Source of the DNA: Deltaproteobacteria bacterium
GTDB taxonomy: Bacteria; Desulfobacterota; Binatia; Binatales; Binataceae
Reading direction: 5' to 3'
Assembly (NCBI GenBank): GCA_021786815.1
Contig: JAJYMR010000300.1
Location: 1 to 7,702, forward strand
DNA length: 7,702 nucleotides
Part shown: piece by piece, positions 1 to 7,697 of the stretch
Layout: every line of letters starts with the position of its first letter
Numbering within the stretch: position 1 is the stretch's first letter
Translations under genes and position numbers: made by a program
Notes under the pieces: generated by a model
Seen by the model: the letters and a program-made list of their open reading frames with translations, nothing else
What the model was told of the DNA's origin: nothing
The model's database searches: none

Positions 1-116
1 ATAAGGTGAACAAGCGCTACGAAGGCCTGCTCGATCGCGTGGCTTTCTACATGCCGTACCGGCCCGGGACCGACGAGGCCGAGTGGCGCAAGGTCGCCCG
101 GCAGTTCAACGGCTGA
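1..116 (+). CDS. LLM-class (luciferase-like) oxidoreductase, C-terminal fragment
   Basis: This is the last 37 codons of a gene that begins before the window; reading starts at base 3 and stops at TGA 114-116. The tail reads KRYEGLLDRVAFYMPYRPG and ends in RQFNG. The pattern 'RY-GLLDRV-(F/Y)Y-PYRPG' followed by a Trp-containing helix is what I recall from the C-terminus of luciferase-like monooxygenases of the F420-dependent type (MSMEG_2256-like). Such enzymes are TIM barrels using FMN or F420 for oxidations of organic substrates. The cofactor residues lie outside the window, so cofactor and substrate cannot be stated. Only 39 bases separate it from the cupredoxin gene on the same strand, so co-transcription is likely. 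The family call is moderate because so little sequence is present. Confidence 0.6.
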   Translation, partial: KVNKRYEGLLDRVAFYMPYRPGTDEAEWRKVARQFNG

Positions 117-155
117 ACGTTTAGCCCGCGCGGCCTTGAGGCAAGGAGAAATCGG

Positions 156-545
156 ATGACGACGCTCGCATCGCGGACGCTTGTCTTATTCACGCTCGCG
201 GGCTTGATAACCGCGGCACCCATGGCCGAGGCAGGTCAGCCGCAAGCGAAAGTAAAGAAATTCACCCTGGTCTCGGTCCAATTCGGTGATACAAAGATGT
301 GGCTTCCGAGCACGATTGTCGTCAACCGGGGCGACAAGGTGAAACTCTCGCTCAAGAATGAAATCCCGGGCGAGAAGAGCGAGCACGGATTCGCGCTCCC
401 CGGCTACGGTATCACCGAGATCGTCAGGCACGGCGATCTCAAGACCGTGGAGTTCGTCGCGGACAAACCCGGGGTCTTCGACTACTTCTGCCAACTGCAT
501 CCGGCACACATCGGCGGGCAACTCGTCGTCGAGCCCGTCAAATGA
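156..545 (+). CDS. Exported nitrosocyanin-like cupredoxin
   Basis: A 129-residue secreted single-domain copper protein. The start is supported by AAGGAG at 143-148, seven bases before the ATG. Residues 1-26 form a signal peptide: short N-region, hydrophobic core LVLFTLAGLITA, and an AEA cleavage site before Gly27, so the mature protein is periplasmic with about 103 residues. The rest has cupredoxin features: 'VVNRGDKVKLSLKN' (about 55-68), 'EHGFALPGYGITEIV' (76-90), and the metal loop FCQLHPAHIGGQL (111-123). Likely copper ligands are Cys112 and His115, with His77 and perhaps His118. The stretch from ADKPG to CQLHP closely matches nitrosocyanin as I remember it, more than plastocyanin or amicyanin. 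The usual axial Met after the Cys-x2-His motif is absent; a His stands at +6 from the Cys. The role could be electron transfer or small-ligand binding; the partner is unknown. It lies between a luciferase-like oxidoreductase and a cyclase-family hydrolase. Confidence 0.8.
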   Translation: MTTLASRTLVLFTLAGLITAAPMAEAGQPQAKVKKFTLVSVQFGDTKMWLPSTIVVNRGDKVKLSLKNEIPGEKSEHGFALPGYGITEIVRHGDLKTVEFVADKPGVFDYFCQLHPAHIGGQLVVEPVK

Positions 546-551
546 GGGCGA

Positions 552-567
552 GCGGCGACTGCGCCGC
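552..567 (+). other. Intercistronic GC stem-loop after the cupredoxin gene
   Basis: GCGGCG (552-557) and CGCCGC (562-567) form a perfect six-base-pair stem with an ACTG loop, six bases after the cupredoxin stop codon. No T-run follows, so it is unlikely to be a full terminator. It could stabilise the upstream message or lower downstream expression, or be chance in GC-rich DNA. Confidence 0.3.
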
Positions 568-605
568 CGGGCCTGCACCTCGCTTAGGTCAAGAAGGAGA
601 GTGAA

Positions 606-1544
606 ATGAGTCACGGTGAAAAATGGGGACTCAAGCCGGTCTCGAACTGGGGCCGATGGGGAAAAGACGATCAGCTCGGCACCGCCAACTTCATCACGCC
701 CGAAGTCGTCAAACGGGCTGCGGCCGAAGTCCGCAAAGGCGTCACGTTCACCTGCGCGATTCCGATCGATAACGGCGGTCCGGTTTTCCCCGGACGAGCC
801 GGAATCGTGCGCCTCATGTCGATCCTGAATCTCAAGGCGCGCGAACTCGGGCTGCCGAGCGACGCGATCGTCAACGACGACGTGATCATGATGCCGCTGC
901 AGGGCTCGACCCAGTGGGACAGCCTTGCCCACGTCGGCTACGACGGGCATTTCTACAACGGCGCCGAACTGAAGGACGTCACCGCGCACGCGGGCGCGGC
1001 GCGCAACTCGATCGCGAACCTGGCGAGGTCGCTCACGACGCGCGGCGTTCTGCTCGACATGGTCCGCTACAAGAAGGCCGAGGCGAAGGGCCATCTAGAC
1101 CAGGGCTACGCGATCACGATCGAGGATCTCGAAGCTTGCGCGAAGGCCCAGGGCGTGACTTTCCAGAGCGGCGACGCGCTGCTCTTGCGCACCGGATGGG
1201 TACCGCACTGGTACAAGACGCCCGCCGAGCGCGCCACCTACTGGCACGGAGCGCCGGGCCTCGCGCTCAAGACCGCGGAATGCATTTACGAAAAAGAGTT
1301 TTCCTGCGTCGCCGCCGACAACATCACAGTCGAGGTCCAGCCGTCGGAGATGCCCGACGAGCAGTTGCCGTTCCATCAGATTGTCATCCGCGACCTTGGA
1401 CTAACCATCGGCGAAATCTTCCAGTTTGAGGAACTTGCGGAGGACTGCGCGAAGGACGGGCGCTATACCTGCATGTTTGTCGCGCCGCCGCTCCGATTTA
1501 CGGGCGCGGTCGGAAGCCCGCTCAACCCGCTCGCAATCAAGTAG
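606..1544 (+). CDS. Cyclase-family (kynurenine-formamidase-like) metal-dependent hydrolase
   Basis: A 312-residue cytoplasmic protein of the Cyclase family (Pfam PF04199), which includes KynB-type formamidases, isatin hydrolases and polyketide-associated enzymes. The start has AAGGAG at 594-599, six bases before the ATG. Family landmarks run in order: N-terminal 'NWGRWGKDDQLGTANFI' (14-30), the metal-site region 'GSTQWDSLAH' (100-109), 'RGVLLDMVRY' (146-155), 'GDALLLRTGW' (189-198), 'AADNITVEV' (237-245), and 'PFHQIVIRDLGLTIGEIF' (255-272), ending 'PLRFTGAVGSPLNP'. The classical HxGTHxDxxxH signature is altered: Gln104 stands where the second His of that motif is expected, while Asp105 and His109 are kept. 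I recall the same STQWD variant in a large subgroup of about 300-residue family members, so this is a subfamily trait rather than damage. The substrate is unknown. KynB proteins are much shorter (about 210 residues), so a tryptophan-pathway role should not be assumed. Probably co-transcribed with the two genes upstream. Confidence 0.88.
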   Translation: MSHGEKWGLKPVSNWGRWGKDDQLGTANFITPEVVKRAAAEVRKGVTFTCAIPIDNGGPVFPGRAGIVRLMSILNLKARELGLPSDAIVNDDVIMMPLQGSTQWDSLAHVGYDGHFYNGAELKDVTAHAGAARNSIANLARSLTTRGVLLDMVRYKKAEAKGHLDQGYAITIEDLEACAKAQGVTFQSGDALLLRTGWVPHWYKTPAERATYWHGAPGLALKTAECIYEKEFSCVAADNITVEVQPSEMPDEQLPFHQIVIRDLGLTIGEIFQFEELAEDCAKDGRYTCMFVAPPLRFTGAVGSPLNPLAIK

Positions 1545-1562
1545 CCGACGACGCGGATGCGC

Positions 1563-1600
1563 AAGGCGCGGTTGTCCGGCCACCGGAACAGCCGCGCTTT
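1563..1600 (+). terminator. Strong hairpin terminator after the cyclase gene
   Basis: Bases 1563-1579 pair with 1583-1600 around a CCA loop (1580-1582). I count 17 pairs, including two G-T wobbles (1565/1598 and 1572/1591) and one bulged A at 1587. The outer end is AA/TT, and the right arm runs into TTT then CCCG, so the T-tract is short. It starts 18 bases after the cyclase stop codon and lies before the next gene, as expected for an intrinsic terminator. It would separate the oxidoreductase-cupredoxin-cyclase transcript from the kinase-transporter pair. Confidence 0.6.
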
Positions 1601-1671
1601 CCCGTCCGCACGGCGCGAAGCGCGCGCTCGTCTTGTGATTGGGCCCCGCGATGCGCCCTGGACCGCAATCC

Positions 1672-1677
1672 GATAAT
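1672..1677 (+). promoter_or_regulatory. Candidate -10 box of the kinase gene
   Basis: GATAAT matches the sigma-70 -10 consensus TATAAT at five of six positions and ends 11 bases before the kinase ATG. No good -35 hexamer lies about 17 bases upstream; the nearest TTG-containing match (1633-1638) is 33 bases away. If used, transcription would begin near 1684 and leave a leader of only a few bases. Confidence 0.3.
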
Positions 1678-1688
1678 CTAACCGGGCG

Positions 1689-2501
1689 ATGCGAAAGCGC
1701 CTGCTCTATACGGAGTCTCCCGGATGGGCCGAACTCCTGGAACAGGTCGACGCCAAAGTCGCGTCGCCGGCGTTCGTGCAGGTCAAGGCCGAGGGCAGAA
1801 CCCGCGCCGGCCTCGTTCGGACGGCGAACGGCGGATGCGCTTTTCTTAAAATTTCGCAGGCGCGTTCCTTTGCGGGCGGTATAATCGACCGGCTGAGGGG
1901 CTCACGCGCCGCGCGGGCGCTTCGCGGCGCGGCGCTCCTGCGCGAGGCGGGATTTCTTTGCGCGCGGCCGCTCGCCGCGATGGACGCGCTCGAGATGGGA
2001 GCCGTGCGCCGGAGCTATCTTCTGAGCGAGGCGCTAGAGCGCGCGCAAATCCTGAGTCACTTCGCGCTTGGCCCTTCTCTAGCGCAGCGCCATCCCTTTG
2101 AAAGGCGCAGGGCGGTCTTCGCGGCGCTCGCGCCCGAGATTCGCCGGATGCACGACGCGGGTATCTACACCCGCGACCTTCAGGAAACCAACGTGATGGT
2201 CGAGGACGCCGGCGCCTTGCGCTTCTATTTTCTCGACCTCGAGGACTTTCGCCGAGCGCGCGCGGTCTCGTGGCGACGGCGGATGCTGAATCTCGTCCAT
2301 CTGGACCGCAGCATCGGCCGTTTCGTCTCCCGGACGGATAGACTTCGCTTTCTATACAGCTATGCTGGGCGAGACGCCGACCGCACCGCTCGCAGGCGCC
2401 TTGTCACCGACTACCTGGAAGCCCGCCGCCGCGTGGAGCGGAGCCATCAGCGCGCCCGACGTGCCGGCTTGCCGGTCGAAGCCGGAGAAGCGCGGACGTA
2501 A
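1689..2501 (+). CDS. Lipopolysaccharide kinase-like protein (WaaP/InaA/Kdo-kinase family)
   Basis: A 270-residue basic, soluble protein with an aminoglycoside/LPS-kinase-like fold. 'CAFLKIS' (50-56) supplies the likely ATP-binding Lys54; 'LLREAGFLCARPLAAM' (83-98) matches the N-lobe; 'EIRRMHDAGIYTRDLQETNVMV' (150-171) is the catalytic loop with Asp163 and Asn168; 'FYFLDLEDF' (179-187) is the metal-binding motif with Asp183 or Asp186. The family phosphorylates heptose or Kdo in the lipopolysaccharide core at the inner membrane. The usual His of the HRD motif is Thr161 here; the catalytic Asp is intact, so activity is plausible. The Arg-rich C-terminal tail (from about 234) is typical of membrane-associated members. 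An in-frame TAA at 1674-1676 rules out an earlier start, yet there is no clear Shine-Dalgarno. It is followed after 13 bases by the VIT-family transporter. Substrate unproven; a different small-molecule or protein kinase role remains possible. Confidence 0.75.
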   Translation: MRKRLLYTESPGWAELLEQVDAKVASPAFVQVKAEGRTRAGLVRTANGGCAFLKISQARSFAGGIIDRLRGSRAARALRGAALLREAGFLCARPLAAMDALEMGAVRRSYLLSEALERAQILSHFALGPSLAQRHPFERRRAVFAALAPEIRRMHDAGIYTRDLQETNVMVEDAGALRFYFLDLEDFRRARAVSWRRRMLNLVHLDRSIGRFVSRTDRLRFLYSYAGRDADRTARRRLVTDYLEARRRVERSHQRARRAGLPVEAGEART

Positions 2502-2506
2502 GAGGG
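2502..2506 (+). promoter_or_regulatory. Ribosome binding site fixing the VIT gene start
   Basis: GAGGG lies eight bases before the ATG at 2515, overlapping the last base region of the kinase stop codon (TAA 2499-2501). This favours the 2515 start over an in-frame ATG at 2362, which is deep inside the kinase gene. Confidence 0.55.
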
Positions 2507-2514
2507 TTTTCGCG

Positions 2515-3240
2515 ATGGGAATCTCGATCCGCAGGCGCGAGTACGAGCATCACACCGAGAACGTGCATATCGGCGGCGCGGGCAGGAGCGTACGCGACGT
2601 GATGCTCGGGCTTAACGACGGCCTGGTCGCGTCCTTCGCGGTCACTTCCGGCGTCGCGAGCGCCTTCGGCGTTTCGGGCGTGGTCGTGATGGCGGGGCTT
2701 GCCGAGATGCTCGGCGGAGCGGTCTCGATGGGACTTGCGGCGTTCATCTCCGCGCGCTCGCAGATAGAGTTCTACCAGAGCGAGATAGAACGGGAGCGGT
2801 ACGAAATCCAGCGATGGCCGGAGCGCGAGCGTGAAGAGGTGAGAGCGATTTACCGCCAGAAGGGATTTTCCGGGCGCCTGCTCGACCAGATCGTCGAACA
2901 TATCTCGGCCGATCCCGAGCGATGGGCCGGGGTGATGATGCGCGAGGAGCTGGGCTTCGCGTCCGAATCGTTCGACGTGCCGTGGCGTTCGGGACTGATC
3001 GTGGGGCTCTCCTATCTCGTCGGTGCGGCGGTGCCCGTCTCCGCGTACGTGGTCATGCGCCCGCCCGAGGCCACGTTGCTGTCGGCACTTGCGACGGTTG
3101 TGGTTCTGTTCGGCGTCGGCGCGGCCAAGACAGTGCTCACGGCCCGCTCATGGTGGCGAAGCGGGTTCGAGAGCATGTTCATCGGAGTCGCGGCCGCCGC
3201 CGTGACCTATCTTGCGGGCAGATTCTTCCGCGCGGGCTGA
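2515..3240 (+). CDS. VIT1/CCC1-family Fe2+/Mn2+ transporter
   Basis: A 241-residue membrane protein of the VIT1/CCC1 (DUF125) family, which moves ferrous iron or manganese out of the cytoplasm, commonly for metal detoxification. TM1 carries 'VMLGLNDGLVASFAVTSGV' (29-47) with the conserved Asp35; TM2 carries 'GLAEMLGGAVSMGLAAFIS' (61-79) with Met72. A Glu-rich cytoplasmic helical section (about 81-158) follows, with Glu90, Glu92, Glu94, Glu105, Glu107, Glu108 and 'MMREELG' (141-147), matching the metal-gathering domain of plant VIT1. Three more membrane segments lie near 160-181, 187-207 and 219-237, giving the usual five. The N-terminus 'EYEHHTENVHIGGAG' is typical of bacterial members (His12, His13, His18). 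The start was chosen because of the GAGGG site and because an extension to 2362 would add 51 non-family residues read through the kinase gene. Probably translated from the kinase transcript. Specificity for Fe or Mn cannot be told from sequence. Confidence 0.92.
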   Translation: MGISIRRREYEHHTENVHIGGAGRSVRDVMLGLNDGLVASFAVTSGVASAFGVSGVVVMAGLAEMLGGAVSMGLAAFISARSQIEFYQSEIERERYEIQRWPEREREEVRAIYRQKGFSGRLLDQIVEHISADPERWAGVMMREELGFASESFDVPWRSGLIVGLSYLVGAAVPVSAYVVMRPPEATLLSALATVVVLFGVGAAKTVLTARSWWRSGFESMFIGVAAAAVTYLAGRFFRAG

Positions 3241-3251
3241 ACCCCAGCCGC
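3232..3251. terminator. Weak hairpin between convergent genes
   Basis: GCGGGCTG (3232-3239) pairs with CAGCCGC (3245-3251), giving seven pairs with one bulged G and an AACCC loop. It overlaps the VIT stop codon and lies in the 25-base convergent gap before the Rieske stop. There is no T-run on either side, so termination here is uncertain. It is the only structure seen that could end either transcript. Confidence 0.3.
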
Positions 3252-3265
3252 ATCGCGCTGCCGGC

Positions 3266-3571
3266 CTAAAGCTCCAGCAGGATGTCGTCGCCTTCGAGCC
3301 TGACCGCGAAGCACGCGAGCCGGATGTTTTCATCGTCGACGTTCTTTCCGGTCGTTACGTCGTACTCCCATCCGTGCCATGGGCAGACGACGTTGCGCCC
3401 GTCGAGTTCGCCTTCGCCGAGCGGGCCGCCGCGATGCTTGCAGGTGTTGTCGATCGCGTAGAAACTGCCTTCGAGATTGAACAGCGCGATCTTGCGTCCG
3501 CCCGCCTCGACGGTTTTGCCCGTTCCCTCGGGAATGTCACCGCGCGTTGCGACCTTGGTAAAGGTTCCCAC
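3266..3571 (-). CDS. Small Rieske [2Fe-2S] ferredoxin (NirD / dioxygenase-ferredoxin type)
   Basis: A 101-residue soluble electron-transfer protein consisting of one Rieske domain. The cluster motifs are Cys44-Lys-His46 ('CKHRGGPLGEG') and Cys63-Pro-Trp-His66 ('CPWHGWEYD'), separated by 16 residues as the family requires, followed by 'TGKNVDDENIRLACFAVRLEGDDI'. There is no signal peptide or membrane anchor, so it resembles ferredoxin subunits of aromatic-ring dioxygenases and NirD rather than the bc1 Rieske subunit. No oxygenase, reductase or nitrite reductase gene is adjacent in the window, so its partner is unknown. It starts with GTG (3571-3569). GAGAGG at 3585-3580, eight bases upstream, is the ribosome binding site and overlaps the argJ stop codon, so it is probably translationally coupled to argJ. 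Confidence 0.9.
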   Translation of the reverse strand: MGTFTKVATRGDIPEGTGKTVEAGGRKIALFNLEGSFYAIDNTCKHRGGPLGEGELDGRNVVCPWHGWEYDVTTGKNVDDENIRLACFAVRLEGDDILLEL

Positions 3572-3579
3572 CGTCTTTT

Positions 3580-3585
3580 CCTCTC
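3580..3585 (-). promoter_or_regulatory. Ribosome binding site of the Rieske gene, overlapping the argJ stop
   Basis: Read on the minus strand, the end of argJ is TGA (3586-3584) and GAGAGG covers 3585-3580, eight bases before the GTG start at 3571. The site decides the GTG start, because no ATG is available at the family-typical N-terminus. Confidence 0.6.
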
Positions 3586-4780
3586 AGGTCGTATATTCCG
3601 CGTTGATTTTGACGTAATCGAAGCTTAGATCGCTGGTGAGGATTGTGGCCTCACCCGCACCGAGCTTGAGGTTGAGTTCGACCGGGAATTCGCGCTCGCG
3701 CATGCGCTCGCGCGCCGCCTCGAGCGCCTCGACCAGGAGCATCCCGCGCGACGCGATCCGCACGCCCGCAACCCGCAGTTCGAGGCGGTCGGGGTCGAGC
3801 GTGGCGCTCGTCGCGCCCGCAGCGGCGATAATCCGTCCGACGTTCGGATCGCATCCGAAGAATGCCGTCTTGACCAGCGGCGAGTTGGCGACCTGGCGGG
3901 CGATCCGCTCGGCGTCAGCCCGGTTGCGCGCACCCTTTACGCGAATGGCGACCAGCTTGGTTGCGCCCTCGCCGTCGTAAACGAGCTGCCGCGCGAGCGA
4001 CGACGCGACCGCCGAAAGCGCCTCGACGAACATCGTCCGTTCGCGCCCGGCAAGCGGCCGGTTTCCCGCCGCTCCGCTCGCCATCGCAAGCAGCGTGTCA
4101 TTCGTGGACATGTCGCCGTCGACTGTTATCGCATTGAAACTGGTGGAGGTTGCCTCCCGAAGCGCGGAGCGCAGGATCGCCGGTGCGACGGCTGCATCGG
4201 TCACGATGAAGCCGAGCAGCGTGGCCATATGCGGCGATATCATGCCGGCGCCCTTCGCGGCCCCTGCGATAGTGACCTCGGCGCCGCCAAGCCGCAGCAC
4301 CGTCGAGGCCGTCTTGGGCCGCGTGTCGGTCGTCATTATCGCGCGCGCGAATTCCTCGAGCCCGTCCTCGCTGAGCAGCGAGACCGCCTGCTTTACGCCC
4401 GCGCGGTACTTTTCGAAGTCATAGCGATGCCCGATCACGCCGGTTGAACAGGGCGCGACGGCTGCGGCCTCGCATTCGAGTTCCGCGGCGACGGCCGCGC
4501 ACGAGTCGAGCGCGAGCCTGAGCCCGGGCTTTCCCGTGAAGCAGTTGGCCGAGCCCGAGTTGGCGATCACGGCCTGAAGCCTGCCGCGCCTGACCCGCTC
4601 GCTTGCAACGACGACCGGCGCGGCCTTGACTCGGTTCGAAGTGAACACCGCCGCAGCGGAAACCGGAAGCCCGGCCGCTATCAATCCGAGGTCTTTCGTA
4701 CCCGCGACCGTCTTGAGCCCGGCGCTGACTCCCGCGAAACGAAAGCCGCGCACTCGCGCGGGCTCGTTGCGTACCTCCAT
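3584..4780 (-). CDS. argJ: Bifunctional ornithine acetyltransferase / N-acetylglutamate synthase ArgJ
   Basis: A 398-residue cytoplasmic enzyme of arginine synthesis. It transfers acetyl from N-acetylornithine to glutamate, recycling the acetyl group; bifunctional members also acetylate glutamate with acetyl-CoA. Landmarks: 'GFRFAGVSAGLK' (12-23), 'GLPVSAAAVFTSNRVKAAPV' (37-56), 'NSGSANCFTG' (74-83), 'CSTGVIG' (111-117, oxyanion-hole region), and 'KGAGMISPHMATLLGF' (176-191), where Thr187 is the expected self-cleavage site and nucleophile that splits the precursor into alpha and beta chains. Then 'VDGDMSTNDT' (220-229), 'FGCDPNVGRI' (308-317) and the conserved end 'DLSFDYVKINAEYTT'. All key residues are present. 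The start at 4780 has GGAGG six bases upstream; a longer frame to 4828 adds 16 unlike residues and lacks a site. Mono- versus bifunctional activity cannot be decided by eye. It lies 203 bases downstream of secA and 12 bases before the Rieske gene. Confidence 0.97.
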   Translation of the reverse strand: MEVRNEPARVRGFRFAGVSAGLKTVAGTKDLGLIAAGLPVSAAAVFTSNRVKAAPVVVASERVRRGRLQAVIANSGSANCFTGKPGLRLALDSCAAVAAELECEAAAVAPCSTGVIGHRYDFEKYRAGVKQAVSLLSEDGLEEFARAIMTTDTRPKTASTVLRLGGAEVTIAGAAKGAGMISPHMATLLGFIVTDAAVAPAILRSALREATSTSFNAITVDGDMSTNDTLLAMASGAAGNRPLAGRERTMFVEALSAVASSLARQLVYDGEGATKLVAIRVKGARNRADAERIARQVANSPLVKTAFFGCDPNVGRIIAAAGATSATLDPDRLELRVAGVRIASRGMLLVEALEAARERMREREFPVELNLKLGAGEATILTSDLSFDYVKINAEYTT

Positions 4781-4786
4781 CACGTT

Positions 4787-4791
4787 CCTCC
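4787..4791 (-). promoter_or_regulatory. Ribosome binding site fixing the argJ start
   Basis: GGAGG on the minus strand, within GGGAGG, lies six bases before the ATG at 4780-4778. It selects this start over the in-frame ATG at 4828. Confidence 0.75.
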
Positions 4792-4801
4792 CATCGCGCG
4801 T

Positions 4802-4828
4802 AATATACGGGCGGCTTCGGCCGATCAA
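4802..4828 (-). promoter_or_regulatory. Candidate argJ promoter
   Basis: On the minus strand, TTGATC (4828-4823) and TATATT (4807-4802) resemble -35 and -10 boxes, with a 15-base spacer that is shorter than ideal. Transcription would begin near 4795, just before the argJ ribosome binding site. It would let argJ and the Rieske gene be expressed apart from secA. The match is by eye only. Confidence 0.35.
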
Positions 4829-4883
4829 TCGTTAGGCAGTCTCGCGCTGACTTTTTGTGCGCGGTGAACGTCATGCGGCTGGC

Positions 4884-4895
4884 GACGCGCGCGTC
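4884..4895. repeat. 12-base perfect palindrome in the secA-argJ gap
   Basis: GACGCGCGCGTC is its own reverse complement. It lies about 56 bases upstream of the candidate argJ -35 box. It could be an operator half-site pair, but alternating CG palindromes also arise by chance in DNA this GC-rich. Confidence 0.25.
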
Positions 4896-4916
4896 CGAGT
4901 CCTGCGCGCCTTGCTC

Positions 4917-4929
4917 AAGCCGCCGGCTT
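4917..4929. repeat. Short inverted repeat after secA
   Basis: AAGCC (4917-4921) and GGCTT (4925-4929) form a five-pair stem with a GCC loop, 55 bases after the secA stop on the minus strand. No T-run follows on that strand, so at most a weak terminator for secA. Confidence 0.2.
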
Positions 4930-4983
4930 TGCGAACGTACGGAACCTGCCGGGCGCGAAATTCGGGTGCGTGCGTTAAGCCGT

Positions 4984-7653
<2,670 letters not shown>

Positions 7654-7676
7654 CTTATGGGCGCGTTCAAATGGCG

Positions 7677-7697
7677 GCAGGCGGTCTGGGTGCCTGC
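7677..7697. repeat. Inverted repeat in the secA upstream region
   Basis: GCAGGC (7677-7682) and GCCTGC (7692-7697) form a perfect six-pair stem with a nine-base loop, ending 23 bases before the secA ATG on the minus strand. No T-run follows. It may be a leader hairpin of the secA message or the tail structure of an upstream gene outside the window. Confidence 0.3.

Noticed and set aside
186..1094. 302-codon open frame on the minus strand
   Set aside because: It runs antisense across both the cupredoxin and cyclase genes, including the gap between them. Its product is Arg/Asp-rich with no recognisable domain.
2362..2514. N-terminal extension of the VIT gene
   Set aside because: It would overlap the kinase gene by 140 bases and add Pro/Ala-rich residues unlike the family. 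The GAGGG site and family N-terminus support 2515.
4781..4828. 16-residue N-terminal extension of argJ
   Set aside because: The GGAGG site fits the ATG at 4780, the family normally starts there, and the extension covers the candidate promoter.
4837..4856. Plus-strand terminator-like AGTC...GACT followed by TTTTT
   Set aside because: The stem is only four pairs, and no plus-strand gene ends here; the flanking genes are both on the minus strand.
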